Shown: positions 39,418 to 52,588, counted from the first letter of the stretch. The stretch is 64,000 bases of DNA from Zonotrichia leucophrys gambelii (GCF_028769735.1 NC_088177.1:14820599-14884598), one strand, 5' to 3'. Notes: a model not told the origin generated them from the sequence alone. Numbers and translations: made by a program.

Positions 39418-41441
39418 GGAAAAAAATACAGAGTGGAAGGTGCTGCCAGTTTTCACCTAGGAATCTTCTTGCTTGATATTACAGTTCCTTATGTACCTTG
39501 TGCGTTGCTTCCTTGCATGTCCAGAACTGCCTTTATCTGGATAGCTCAGAGCCTGTTTTCTACCCAGACTTGATTTTGCTCCAAGAACTAGACAGTTGAA
39601 CAACTAAACACAAGGCAGCTCCAGTGCAGTGTGTGCTCTAGGAGCACATATACCACGTTCTTGGGAAGCTGGGAGCTTTAAAGTTGTAATAGTTGTGGTA
39701 GTTTAAACAAAACCAGAAGAATTGCCTGACACTATAGGGAATACGTGTGCAGGACTACACGTACATTCTGTTGGGGAGCTCTTTTGACTTTTGTTTATGC
39801 AGGTTTATTTTTAAAAGCTCTAGGGAAGGCTCTGCTGTGTTAGGTAGAGTGTTGCAGATGAGCTTTCCATTTCCTTATCAGCCTGAAAGGACCCATGCCT
39901 TTGTTTCCCCTGGGAGACACTTTCACCATTGGCTGCCTTGGGCCTTTTCAGTGCTTTTTCCACATACCAAAGGCTCTTGCTTTAGTCCTGCTGGAGTCTC
40001 CACAATTTTGCCATTTGTGCATTAGGAAGACTCCTTTGCTGAGAGAATAACATTCATTTGAATAAAATGTTTTTTCTATTTGTAGTCCTCTTTGCATAGT
40101 GGATATGAAAAAGTAATGTGTATATCAAACATTTATAGAAAACATTAAGTCACTGCAATGTTACCTTAAGTTATAGAAATCATTATTTAACGTAAAAGCA
40201 CTAAAATTGTTAATACCCACCCATCTGGCATTTAAAATGGCAATAGTCCAAATCAGTCTTAATAAAAGAGAGAGCTTTGCAACAATATTTGGGTTTCTGA
40301 AAATTTGTTTGCTATAAAATAAATATTGATGTAATCCATATATATTGGAAAACAATTCTTTTTGAAGTGATACTGCCATCCAAACTCAATTATGCTTTCT
40401 TTGCTGCAGCTGTCAAGCTCTTAGACAAATTTTGTTTTTACACTGTGCTGTTAGCCCAGTATTGGCCTCATAATTTCAATGGACGCTAATGAAATCCAGT
40501 GAAATCTTTTATGAGTGTTTGAAGTAAAATTTCTGTTAAGACAAGATTTGAAATTTGTAGGACATGATTTTCTACTTCAAGATACAAACAATTTCACAGA
40601 GAGTTTTCCAGAGTGAGAGAAGTGACTTCTTGGTTCCTTTGTAGCTTATGTTACTTCACCTGAGTTCCAGCATCAATTCATTTCCTTCAAGCAATGCATT
40701 TTCTATTTCTAGGGGGGGTGGTTATGTGTTTGGGGTTGTTTTGTTGTTGGGTTTTTGTTTTTGTTTTTTGTTTTTATTTTTTACCCAAATATATTTTGTT
40801 CTAAAGTCTATTAGGTAAATCAAGTTGTGAGAAAAGAAAAACTTATTTTTATGCATTAGCTTGGAAAAGATCTCTTCAGGGGCACAAAAAAAATTTCTTG
40901 TCTCTGTTTCTGGAACTAATACTGATTTAAATCTCTTTAGGTTGGTCCATAATTTATTCCCCTTGAAATGAGGCCTCTCTGTGGAAAGTAGGTGTTTCAA
41001 TGCTGCCATGTGGTACACCAAGAGTCATTCTTCTAATAAATCAGAAATATTTCAGATTTGTTTACGTTTAAGTATTCCATAGCTTTCTACTTGGAACAAA
41101 ACATTAATTTTACTAGATTTAAGCATGATTTCAACATTTCATAAGGATTTATAATATCAGATGTAAAACAGGCAAAACTACCGTTTAATTTAGGCTATTG
41201 CCTATATTTCTTGGTGTCTCTGAGTTTCTAAGTATCTTGGTTTCCTTTCCTTCTCTGCACTTTTCTTCATCTCTTCTCTTTCTCTTGTCTAGTTACACAA
41301 TATGATGTTTAGAATTAAATTTTGTCTCAGTCATTTTGTTCCACATTTTGAATTTTTGGCATGTATAGTTAATGCATTTGAACAGTGAGATCAAGATCTT
41401 CTCTCTTCTTTAGCTTCTCAATGCCATACAAACCATTGCTT
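39418..41441. other. Unannotated AT-rich DNA
   Basis: No gene recognised. A T/G-rich low-complexity tract spans about 40720-40785. Everything else is plain AT-rich sequence with incidental short open frames. Confidence 0.65.
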
Positions 41442-41480
41442 CTAGCATTTGAACAGATGCATGCATCTGTTCTATGTTAG
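41442..41480. promoter_or_regulatory. 22-bp perfect palindrome with paired E-boxes
   Basis: Bases 41451-41472 form an uninterrupted palindrome: GAACAGATGCA followed by its exact reverse complement TGCATCTGTTC. Each half contains the E-box CAGATG, and the centre is ATGCAT. Beyond a small asymmetric gap (tt against t), pairing resumes for seven more positions (ctagcat at 41442-41448 with atgttag at 41474-41480, one G-U). A perfect 11-bp-arm palindrome is expected about 0.015 times in 64 kb of random sequence. It could be a paired basic helix-loop-helix site or a cruciform-forming relic. There are no other regulatory signals nearby. Confidence 0.5.
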
Positions 41481-42305
41481 CCTGTCTTTTCTTGATAATT
41501 AGTTGAGAAAGGAATAAAAGGACTTTATTTCACATGCTTTCAGTATTTCACTCTTCCCTGCATGGCCAAATTTGATTGAATAACATCCTAAGTACTCTGA
41601 GCTTATAGCCACTCAATCCCAGTTTAAAATTTTCTCGGAGAATCTCTCATGTTTGGTTGGGTTTTTTATATTATATACTAGCAAGTGTACTTTCAGTAGT
41701 CAGCCTTGCTTAGTATTACAATGACACTTTGAAGTGAGGCTTCTTGATTTGTGCTAGGTCTAGGCAGGCCCTATGAAATTCCTCCGAAGCAAGATGGAAG
41801 ATAACAAAGACAAAGCAACTAATTTTAAAAGATTTGAGTGAAAATAGGCATCTGTGGCAAAAATAGAATAGTCTGGGGTTCCATCACTTACAACATCCTA
41901 ATAAATATCACACATTTCTCTTAGCATTTCATAATTTTCTGCATTCAGTCACCCCCACAACTGCCCAGTGTACGTCAGAAGAAAGCATGAGGGGAAACCG
42001 GGGTGAAGCTACAGCTGCTGCTATGATGTGCTTCCTCATGACAACAGAGTTATGCCAGATCTGATGCTGTGAGGCAGTTTTGTTCTTCCATGTGAGTGGG
42101 AACAGAGTGGAAGAGACAGATTTCAGCTTTCACAATGCCTTCCTGCTCAGCACCACTGTAATTTTCATTAAGTCTCTTTACAGCAGAGGAGAAGAGATTG
42201 GCCCCCTCATTTTCACTTTCATATGGAGTTCTGTGTTGTGAACTGAAAGTCATGGTTCTTCTCTGCTTCACCATGAGCTGAGTCACAGAGTTAAACATTC
42301 TCAAA
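41481..42305. other. Unannotated AT-rich DNA
   Basis: Nothing recognisable beyond the minus-strand open frame at 42050-42367, which is incidental and partly built on the duplication that follows. Confidence 0.6.
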
Positions 42306-42374
42306 TTTGTATGGTAAGGAACTGAAATATAACATAAGTGTGTTTGTATGGAACTGAAGTATAACATAAGCGTG
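42306..42374. repeat. 37/32-bp tandem duplication
   Basis: Two adjacent copies of a unit beginning 'tttgtatgg' and ending 'ataacataag(t/c)gtg' lie at 42306-42342 and 42343-42374. The second copy lacks five bases after 'tttgtatgg' and has two substitutions. Confidence 0.9.
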
Positions 42375-45289
42375 AATCCTGTGGCTTATGTGTACCTCTA
42401 CATGTGCCTTCCCAGTCACTGCAACTTTTAATGCCTTTTTTGCCATTAAAAGTGATCCTTACAGTTCAGGAAAGCTCTTACATCAGCCAAGGATAGCCAT
42501 CACTTCTATTCTCTGATTTTTTCAACCTTTCAAAATTATTGTGACTGGAGAATGACAGAAACATTGGGCCAAGCAACCTAAATGTAAAAACCACACTTTC
42601 ACAGCACACAGTTGTAATCTGGCAATCTGAGTCTCTGTAACTTATTGGCCAGATGGGAGTGAGACAGGAAGAGCAGCGCTTGCAGAATAGCAGTCACCCA
42701 GGCCTGTGCCAGAAGGAGAGAGCTACTGGGGCATGAACCTTCAAAGTTACACACCCAGAGTGCTCTGGATGTGGTCCAGAGCCAGAAGAAATCCAAGTAC
42801 TGTTTGCTCAATCAACAAGAGGCAAACTTCATGTCTTGCACAGTAGCCCTTTCTGCTTCCAAGTGGTCTGCACAGCATAATTCCTGAGACACTGAAGAGT
42901 CAGTCAGGGCATCCATGAATGCTAGAATTTTTGTAGCATTCAGACAATAGTTGGATTGACCAAGGTATTTATTAAAGGGATCTGTGCTACAGGGGTCACG
43001 GACACTGCAGGATTCTAATTATCTCTTGGTGTTTTTTCCTTGTCTCCCTAAAAATGCAGCCATAATTTTTATCGCTCACTTCTTACTTTCTAAAAATTAT
43101 CAGGCTCATAATGAGAAAACAGACAAACTCCTTGGTGATATTCCACTACAGGAGAAATGAAGTGCTCAAAGCAAATTTTTTTGAAGTCTTCTGTCCTCTA
43201 AAATTATAGGTAAGATGCTTAGGAATGTAAAACTGCTCAGGTCTTCAAAGGCAAACGTTTCTATTCTCTTTTCTCTCACACACTTAGCACATTCTGTCTA
43301 TAAGTAATAGAAGCACTCTGAAGAGTGGCTTTTAATCGGGTTTTTTGGATGTAGGGTTTTTAAGCAGAAATGAAAGAGAAGGCTTTTGAAGCATTATTTT
43401 ATCATTTAGGAAACTGTTTTCCAAATTTATGACAATCATAATTAATGATTTTCTTAAAATACTTTCTCTCTCCTTATACTACTTAAAATTATTGTGTATC
43501 ATGGCATGGATCTCTCTTTCTTAAATACTTAAATACAGTATATAATGTAAGCATGAGCCAAATCTCTGCAAATGCTATCAAATATCTTGGACTTCTCTAA
43601 CTAACTTTTCAAGTAACACATCCTGATTTACTGCTTTGCTGGAAATACAGGAAGGAACAATAGGACTAGAAGTTTTTTCTGGGAGACCTTTTAAGAAAAG
43701 TAGTGAAGCCTAGGTATTGAATGAATATTTGTAGAATTTATCATCCCTCTTCAATATTTTCTTTGAAGTTTAAATCTGAATTTAGTTCTCTTTGCTCATG
43801 TGTCTTTTTATATACATAGCAACGTTTCGGCAGGCATCAGATAAGACCAAAGTCTTACCTCATGAAGTATGACTTTGAGAAAATCTTGTTCTCTTTGACA
43901 TTTTCCATCCAAAAATTCAGTTGGAGAATAACTAGAAGGGAAAATTTCTGGGGGCTGAGCAGTGAAGTTTAATTCCAGCACTGAAAGGTCTCCCAGATGA
44001 ATACAGCAAACCAGACAGCCCAGTAGACACGAACTCTGGCCCATAACCTGCAGATAAATCTGGTTGCACAGGCAATTACCTCCCCAGCCCAGTGATGTCA
44101 GTGGAAATCCATGCAGGGGTAAGGATTTGTGGGCAGACATTTGGCTCTGCTCAGGTTAGGGAAGCTGTTCAGGTATTCCATTTCTCTGTAAAGTGAGACA
44201 GATTCTTGCAGCCATTCCATACTTTTACAGTAGACCGTGATTCAGTTCAAACCACTAAGAACTGCTGGCTGTCAGGCTGAACTAGATGCAACATTCATCC
44301 TTCACCACTGGAAGTTAGTTCCATATCTTGGATAAGGGTGTGAGAGGAAATAAGGTTTTTAATTTTTTTTTAATCCTATTGTTATTTCCTTTCTCTTGTC
44401 ACACAACAAAGCTTATTCAGTTTTGCCCTGGGTTTGATCATCTGTGAGGATACAAAAATAAAAGGTGAAATTGGACTTCTAACAGAGTTTCATGGGGCAG
44501 TTGACTATTTTACAACTGAGTCAAAACAATGATGCTTTAATTTTTGTACTTTCATGAGAAAATTCTATTCACAACTGAATTCTTTATGCCAGTTTATAAA
44601 TGTTAAAGGCATCCTCTATGCATACTTCTCTATGATCCAGTCATCACTTAACAAAATACATTTTATTTATTTATTCCACAGTGTTGCTATTCCATACTTG
44701 GATATATATTTTGTGAGTATTTTTAGCTATGTTTCCTCTAATTGTCTCTACTTGCTTTCTCCTTTCCTGATGTCATATATGCTTGGCCAAAAAGTAACAG
44801 ATGTCCCATCCATTACAAATGTAAAAGACTGACTTGCTGAGGTTTTCAGTGGAATAAGAAAGAAGTCTTCTGAATGGTTCAAACTTCCTGGTATCTTTTC
44901 CTTCACTCTGTCTTTGCTTCTGTTTTCTTTCTTTAGACCCCTTTTTTCCTTAAAGTCATCTTTTACTCCCTGTGTTCAGAATACTGTTCTGAAAGCTTTT
45001 TCTCTCAGAAATCTAAGATAGTTCAGACTAATTTTTGATCAACCAAATGAAACAAAAGATTGGCTTAAATTTGGCTTGTTTCATTAGTATGTTATGAGTT
45101 CCATGGACAACATCCTAATTAGTTTTGCAGTTTTCAGTTTAGAGTTTGCTAGGAGCAAAGCACGCAACTGAGAGGAAGCTGTAGCATCTATGTCTATTGT
45201 TTTGCCTGACATTTTGTTTAGCACAAGTATTCCATTTTCAAACTTGGTTCTTCCATTCTTCTAGTTTTAACACAGGTGTTTAGAAGAAT

Positions 45290-45298
<9 letters not shown>
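42375..45298. other. Unannotated DNA
   Basis: No gene recognised. The minus-strand open frame at 43808-44140 (110 codons) has no recognisable domain or splice context. Slightly GC-richer DNA at about 42600-42800 shows nothing identifiable. Confidence 0.6.

Positions 45299-45324
<26 letters not shown>
45299..45324. repeat. (TA)13 microsatellite
   Basis: Thirteen uninterrupted TA dinucleotides, flanked by T-rich and AT-rich sequence. It is the longest dinucleotide run I see in the window and is likely length-variable between individuals. Confidence 0.95.
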
Positions 45325-45332
45325 AATTTATA

Positions 45333-45387
45333 TGCTTTGAGATACTACAGTAAGAATTATCATGTATCTGCTTTGAGATACTACAGT
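45333..45387. repeat. 19-bp repeat at 36-bp period
   Basis: 'tgctttgagatactacagt' occurs identically at 45333-45351 and 45369-45387, immediately right of the TA microsatellite. The 17-bp spacer ends in 'tatc', echoing the 'tta' before copy one, so the duplicated unit was probably about 36 bp. Confidence 0.9.
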
Positions 45388-46290
45388 GAAGGCACACTGA
45401 AAGTCAGTGTAGGATCATGATGGCAGTTCCAGCCTTTCACTTTGGCCTCTAAGAAAATATAGAAGGCTAGTGATGCTGCCAAGTTTCCAAATCATTATTA
45501 AATTATACTTTTGAGTTCATTAATTTAAGGTGAATTGCATAATAGTCAGAAGCACCCCACAGAAAATGAGGATAGTAGCTTTCCTGGGCCACCAGTGCTG
45601 TGACCAGAGCTGCTCATATCCCAGCCTTGCAGTTCTGCATGAATGAGGCTATCAGGGGCTCTTGGCCTCTCCAGCAGGTATTTCCCTGCTTTATTCATTT
45701 TAAGAAACACTGACTGCTCTGATTTTTGGCTATTACTTTTCTCTGGCACAGCTGAACCATTTTATAAGACACAAACCTTCCCACACTTCAGCTTACGTCT
45801 CTGGCAAGTCAGCAGTCCGTGTTCCTCCGAAGCCAGAATGTATGGATGGCAGCCATGCAGCTGACACAGTTTGATTTAAAATACTGTAGTGGGGAGAGAG
45901 AGAAGTAATGAGTCCTCCAAAACAGGAGGCTCTCGGAAGAAACTCTTGCTGCTGCTCATGACTGACCTTTCTGTTCAGTCTTTCTGGTCTCTGCATTTTG
46001 GCCTTCAAAAAACATATTTCCCAAAAACCTTGGACTAAATGGAGAGGAAACATTTTTTTTTCTACTGTATACAAACTTTTCCCTCCAAATGAATTCTCTT
46101 CTGAGTTTACCATTCAGAAATCTGTAGGGTTTTACTTCCTTTTTGCCACAACTTTTTTTTTTCTCGTTCTTACCAGACTGGAACACCAGGGGAAACCCTC
46201 AAGACTCTTAGACCATGTGATTTTTGTGCATATTTGTAAATAACAGCATAGACAGTTATGAATTTATCAATTACAATATGGATAGATTCT
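45388..46290. other. Unannotated DNA
   Basis: GC content rises around 45540-45660 and 45785-45970, and overlapping open frames occur on both strands. None has a recognisable domain and no splice-site pair stands out. Confidence 0.55.
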
Positions 46291-46377
46291 TGGGAGTGTC
46301 CTGTGCAGGGACAGGAGTTGGACTTCGATGATCCTTGTGGATCTCTTCCAGTTCAGGATATTCCATGATTCTGTGAT
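46291..46377 (+). mobile_element. CR1 LINE extreme 3'-end fragment
   Basis: The segment contains 'gtgtcctgtgcagggacagg', 'gttggacttcgatgatcctt', 'gtggatctcttccagttcag' and the terminal 'attctgtgat'. These are the successive blocks of the last 90 or so bases of avian CR1 elements, in sense orientation. The consensus ends in a short ATTCTATGAT-type repeat, matched here by the final bases at 46368-46377. The copy is truncated at its 5' side and has no coding capacity. Confidence 0.88.
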
Positions 46378-49300
46378 AGTTCTTGCAGTCCTTCCCTTTG
46401 CCTCCTTTTTTAGTGTCATTGGGATGCACACTGAAGAATAATAATAGGAAGTAACACCTTTTACTGGTTAGACAGTGTGCTGATATTTTGCTGCTGATTG
46501 TGTCATACCCAGAGAACAAAGTCTGCAGGAACTCAAAGGGATAAATGTCTTGATAATCTGTATTGATAATCTGTGATGTAGTCCAGCATTGCTGCTCTCT
46601 GCACACAAAAAGCAGAGTATTCCTGTAGGCTGCTTCTTCCTGCAGGTTTTGTCACTGTTACATCTAACAAAATATTTAGTGAAACCACATCATGATATGA
46701 TTAGGGGTCCCATTCTTTCAGTACACAACTTTTTCTTTGTATGGAGATGCTCATATCCTAATAAACATTCAGTTTAGAGTATTTCATTTAGAACATTACT
46801 TTAACCTAATAGGTTATGTTAAATTTAGCCAAAACACATTGCATGAAAATCCAGAAGGTACAACTTTAGACCATATGCAGCACTTCTATGAAATATTGTA
46901 CTGATTTAACTGGGATTATTCAGATATTTAATATTAAGTGCAAATGCTTTGCTGAGCTAGGACCTTGTGTAAACATAATAGCATTTTTGCTTTTACAGAA
47001 TTAGGGGGAAATATACAAAAGCTAACAAGACAAACTCAAACAAGGTATGTGCAGCTTCTGTGGTATGTCAATCTGAAAACAGAGGAGAAAAAAAAAAACA
47101 GATGAAAGACCTGGGAAACTGAATGCAAGGTCAATGTAAGTAGAAATTATTCTCTTGAAAGATTACACATAATTTTTTTAATATAAATAAGACAGAGACA
47201 TTTTTTGGTTTTTGTTAACATTATATTCCTATAGCTCATATAGAATAAAGATACAGTTGTTTTTTTTTTAATTATTTTGATATTACCATTAAGGCTGCCA
47301 CTAAATCCTGTGGAAATGGACTCTTGATTGTCATGTCACAGATGATAATTTTGAAGTTTTCCTCTTGCAAACAAACTTCCTGTTTAAGACATTTGAAACT
47401 ATAAGGTTGCTGTTATGACGCCTTGCCTGCATGGGACCCCTGTATATTTTCTTTCCTGCAGCATTTTTGCAGTAACATAATCTTTTATTTACAATTTCAG
47501 AAGCCAAGGATCACATCTTCTGTAATCAATTAGACTCCTATGGCATTTTTTCCTAATTTTAGCCATAAAAAATTCCAATCTCATTTTCCAGTTTTGAGGA
47601 AAATAAGCATTTACTGTAGGAGATCTAAATAAAAAATGAAGGAGCATTGGTTTATGTAAACAAATTAGCCCTCTTGACAACCTTGGAACAACCAATTCTA
47701 CAGTTACACACCTCTTAGTGTTTAAGTTGCAATTAAGCAAAATCGATACACTGACGGATATCTGAGCCTCATTATTCATTCAGAATTTTGAAATTCTTGT
47801 TCTTTCTGTATATACTAAAATCTAATTGGCCAAATGTAGAAAAATGCAGGTTAGGTGGTGATGGCTGACTTTTTTGTGATAAATGATCTTTTAGAGCCTG
47901 GGATGATTCTCAACTTAACTTAAATCTGTCCAATATTTTTTGCATTAGGTATCATTTTAGTGTTGAAACCTCCCAGAAAACAGCCACCTTATGCAGCTGA
48001 GCCTCAAAAGGAGAACTGAGTTGAAAAACATAAGGTTTGGACCTGAAATGTCCATATCTAGTTATGAACACACTTTTTTACAGAATGTATTACAGCTGAG
48101 GGACTGTACAGACAGAAGGGATGATATGCCAGCTTTGTACTGTATGAATGAAGTTTCCTTAAGCTTTAGCTCATGACTACATTGAAATTTAAATTTTGAG
48201 CAAGAAAATGAGTGAGTAAGTATTTTGAAAGAGCAGAGTGAAAGCAATGATTATATGATGTTGAAATACGCAGCCTGCAATAGTTTTCTTTCTTGATAGG
48301 TTTTCTTCTCAGAAAATTATTGGTTTTGTTTTGATATAGTCTGCTGAATGTGGCAGCTGTTTCCGTTTCAGCCCAATTATTCTCATCAACCAAAACCAAA
48401 ACAGTAAATTTTGCAAAATAAAATATTCTGGACATTCTGGTGGTATTTTCCAAACTCATTCTGTTTATACAACATATTCAAACGGTCACATGATCTTTAA
48501 AGTCATACAGTCTTGTATTATGATTGTTGAAGATTAATAAAAAAACAGCCCTCTAAAAACAAGTCACAAAGAACAACTGAGAAAAATTCTATGATTTTGA
48601 AAAGAACAAGTTCAGGTATACTTTGCATGAAATATTCTGGTTCTTCTCTGCTTATTTCTTGCCCAGCTGCCCCTGTTACTTTCAGTAATTTCTGAGTTTA
48701 TCTTAAAAGTCAGAGGGTAATTCATGTTCCTGGAACAATGATCAATCTTCTGTCAACAAAACAGCGACCATACATGTGATAAGCTGAACTCTTTTGTGGG
48801 AAAGATGGGAAGGGACACATTCTGTTTCTCTCCAGGTCCATGGGTCTGAGCTCAGAGCAATTCCATCCTGTGTCTCTCAGCTGGAGGAGAAGGTTTTGAG
48901 GTCACAATTTGGCTAGAGAACAACAATTTGACCAATACTCCCCAGCCTCAAAAGCAAATCCTGGAGAAACACTTTGAGTGGTTTATGAAATAATGAGAAG
49001 AATGAAAGAGATAAATAAGGAATGGTTCTGTGCTGCCTTGAGCTAGAGGTCATTGAATGAAACTAGCAAATGCCAGTAACAAACTACACAAAAGGATTAT
49101 TTCTTCACACAATACAATGCAATTCAAACTGCCAAGGCCCTGGGCCTTGCCATGGGATGCTCTGAATGCTGTTTGTATAGGTTCCGAATTTTCCCAGAGA
49201 ACTTGCAAGGAAAATAAACCAAAAAAAAAGAGCAAAATCACATTTGGAAGACATTAAAACAGAAACACTGCTTGTTGCTTAGGAAATCCCTTAGCTGTAA

Positions 49301-52300
49301 ATTGCTAGAAGCAGTTTTACTCTGGGAGAGTATCAATTTCTAATTGTCCTGCTCTAGGACTCCTGTTGAGGAATCTGCAGTTGGTTACTGGTCAAACCAG
49401 AATTTGAGTCTAGCAGGGCCTTTAGTCTGATCCAGTATAGGGAAAATAATGTTCTTGTCCTAAATAAGTGATGCATACCACGTTTTGCAGCAAACTCCCT
49501 GATGCACAGTGGTTCATCAATAAAAGGACAGTGTTAAGTGAAGTAAATTATGCTTCTGACCATGTAACACCTTCAATGAAGGAAAGAATGTGGGAAAAGA
49601 GTAGTGACCCAGCTGCCAGACTAATTAATGCAGTGCTTAATAGCAACTGCCTGATACTTCCGTAGAACCATCTCTTAAGATAATGCAATTATGTTCCTAT
49701 GAGCTGGACATAGCACACCCCAAATTTACAAAGATGTTTTGCATAGGAGAGGGACAGTTTTCTTATCTGTGACTTAGATTCCTTTGTTTCTTCATGAAAT
49801 AAGGCCACGCTGAGAATGGTGATCCATGTGTTACTCCTAAATAGCTATAAATATTTATGAATCAGGTGCTCTCCCTTATAAATATCCAGGCATCCAGTAT
49901 TGATGGCTTATTTAAATTTACAAGTACTACTAATCTCACTGGGCAACTCTAGGGCTATATGAAAATACAAATAAATAATGAATAGTTATTATAACATAAA
50001 GTAGTCAATATTCTGGATGTCTGTCTGAAGCACAGTAAAAGAATCCCTCTCTTTATTGAGTTGTAACAGCTCAAATCAAAGCCTCATGACAGCAGATTAT
50101 TTCAGGGAATACTGGGAGGGAAATATTGAGGGAATAAATGAAATTATTTATATGCTGTATGGCATATGTAAATATATAATGTAGTCAGTGTGTATATATG
50201 ATTGCAGGAATAAAACATGCACTGAGTGCATAGGTTTCTTAGGGCTTTATGTCCATCATGTTAATGGTGATAAGGGCAAGGCCAGAGTACTTAAAATGCT
50301 GCTGTTACCTGTGGACTTAGGTAGGAATAGCATATAGTTTAGTTTTGCACAATTAAAGGAATTTTCAGAAATCAAAATATTTAAGAAACAGAATAAAATT
50401 GAAGTGCTTTTTCTTAGAGAAAGGAGGAGAGTCATTTTTAATGATGAATTTGTCTTCAGTGCAGATATGAAGCAGTTTGCCTGCAGAGAAGCCAACAGCA
50501 AATGAAATCTGTAATGGAAACAGAGAGAAGAGTGGGACACAGACCACATAGATATGCACAGTATGTTATTTTTATTCATTCCAAAGTCTGTAATTCAGAA
50601 AAGATTTTCATCCTGTTCTTTCAATTTACCAAAACAGACCCATTTCATACCATTTTTCTTTCTGTACAAGTCTAAAGAGCTAATGATGGTTTGCCTTACT
50701 TGCATTCTTTGTTTCTAGCAAACTCTTTGGTTAAATGGTGTGCAGTTGAGAATATGGAAAGCTGCAATTTTCACAGTAGTGTGGCCATGCTCCAAAAAGT
50801 AGTTGAGCTGGTAGTAAGCTGCTCATAGGTCTTGTAGCCTTTGTTTTCTGAGTTAGTTAAGAATCCTGTTCTGCTTTTTAACTAATTAACTGAATTTGTA
50901 ATTAACTGCATTTTGTTTTAAAACTTTTTTGTAATCTCTCTGAGGAGAAGACACTTAACTGACTATTTTTGTTGTTTCAATCATGTCTGCATTTTAATAT
51001 CAGGTCCATTTCTTTTGATCTTTAGATAAACCTCATGGCTATTTAGTACCAAGTCAGGACAACAGCTGTTTTTTAAGGCAATGAGTTTTGCAAAGTCTGA
51101 TGTTCCCTTTGGGTTATATATTCTTTTGTCCCATTTTCAAGTTATCTTTTTAACTTCACCTCTGGTTTAGTGTTGCTTAATACCCACATGTACTGTAATC
51201 CTGCATGCAGTCAAGCATCAGAAGTGACACAAGGTATCTTCTTTCATTTTCTGTTGCTTCTGATACTCTGTTTAATGCTTTACAATATCACCCATTTGAT
51301 TAGAGTTCATGTGTTTTTATCTCATTATGGAGACTTGGAAAAACAAGAGCACGTGTAATAATTTACAGCAATGTGCATTTGCTTTTAATTCTTGATTCCT
51401 GGGCTATTAAGTGTGAGCATCTGTGTGATTTTATAAACAACTCTTACACCCTAAGTGATCATAAATAAACACTGGGATTTTTTTCTGGTGTAAAACATAC
51501 ATTTACAAAAATCTAAATTTCCAAAGTCCTACTAGAATTTCTTAACAATCCTTTTGAAGAAATATTCAAGGAAATTAACATAAATCAAGGAATTATCTAG
51601 CAAAGTAGAGTTGTAATTATTTTTCCTGGCTTCTCCAACAGAGAACTTCACAAAAGGTTCAGTATAAAATCTAATGCTACCCACGCTGTCAGGAAATAAG
51701 TTTTCCCTTAGGTAGCATCCCACATCCCCTAAGAAAACATTGTGGTCTAGAACCTGCAATCCTTTAAAACCACATCATGTTGCCCTCAATTCATCAAAAG
51801 CAGCCCTAATTTTACTGTTTATATTTACAGGATGCATGAGTTTGTAATGTAATCTTACTACTTTGAAACTCTGAATCTTGATTTCTCAATTAATATCTTT
51901 TAGAAGTCTTTCAAGTTGTTTTGTTCTTGTCAAACTGAGCAGCAGCAGCAGCAGTTTCCTTCATGGTATAGGGTGTGGGAGTCCCACTCTCAGTCTGTAC
52001 AGAGAGCACCTGCACACTGTGCTTTGACATCTTTTGTAGCGGCTCACAGCTGCCCAACAACCCCATCTGACAGCACTGGCTTTACAAAGGCATCAGAAAA
52101 AAAAAAAAAAAGAAAGAAAATAATTCATTTTTTGCTTTACAGTATTGGGGGGGAAAAGTATCACTTAGGAGCTTTAGATGGTAATATCTAGTAATGTATT
52201 CACTTCCTTTCAGTGAAATTGGGTACAGAATGAACTCTAGCATGACCTAGTAGTTGTAGCTCTTTTCTTTGAGGGCTGATCAGACTTCTGAGTGCTGCAC

Positions 52301-52333
52301 CTTTATATTCACTTCATATTCCAAGTGCTACAT
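46378..52333. other. Long unannotated AT-rich stretch
   Basis: No gene or transposon recognised. Small items: 'ttgataatctg' duplicated near 46550-46572; an 8-bp-arm inverted repeat (caaggccc / gggccttg) at 49133-49149; G-tracts at 50104-50132 with one spacer too long for a standard quadruplex; paired TAATTAACTG strings near 50883-50910; (CAG)5 at 51940-51954; an A-rich run near 52098-52115. Confidence 0.6.
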
Positions 52334-52407
52334 TGTAGGGGGATAGAACCTAAGTGAATAAAGGTAGCATAGAAAGTAATCTTACCCCCTAAAGAGTTGC
52401 AGCTGAG

Positions 52408-52483
52408 CCAATTATTAGAGATTGGGAACAGGCCTGACTTTAACAGGCCACACCTGTAGCCAATAAGAAGAGAGTTATAAAAG
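52408..52483 (+). promoter_or_regulatory. CCAAT/CCAAT/TATA core promoter
   Basis: CCAAT occurs at 52408-52412 and 52460-52464, and TATAAAAG at 52476-52483. By the usual TATA-to-start distance, transcription would begin near 52506-52512. An E-box (CACCTG) lies at 52451-52456. It is the only place I found with this combination in close register. There is no CpG island, so it would be a TATA-type, tissue-restricted or retroviral promoter. Confidence 0.5.
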
Positions 52484-52580
52484 GGTGGATTGGTTGGTTG
52501 GGGGAAGTGGAGTCAGTTGGCTGCTGTGAGGACAAGGAGGAGTCAGTGCCTAGAGGAGCTGCCTATGAGAAACATCAAGG

Positions 52581-52588
52581 AGGTATGT
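52581..52588 (+). promoter_or_regulatory. Consensus 5' splice donor
   Basis: AG|GTATGT matches the vertebrate donor consensus well and lies about 70-75 nt downstream of the predicted start site. A short first exon of roughly 52508-52582 is therefore possible. This is inferred from position and consensus only; I could not identify the acceptor. Confidence 0.3.

Noticed and set aside
50104..50132. G-quadruplex motif
   Set aside because: One spacer is 9 nt, outside the standard 1-7 nt rule.
51940..51954. (CAG)5 inside an open frame as a polyglutamine coding exon
   Set aside because: The run is short, the 91-codon frame runs into an A-rich tract, and there is no other coding evidence.
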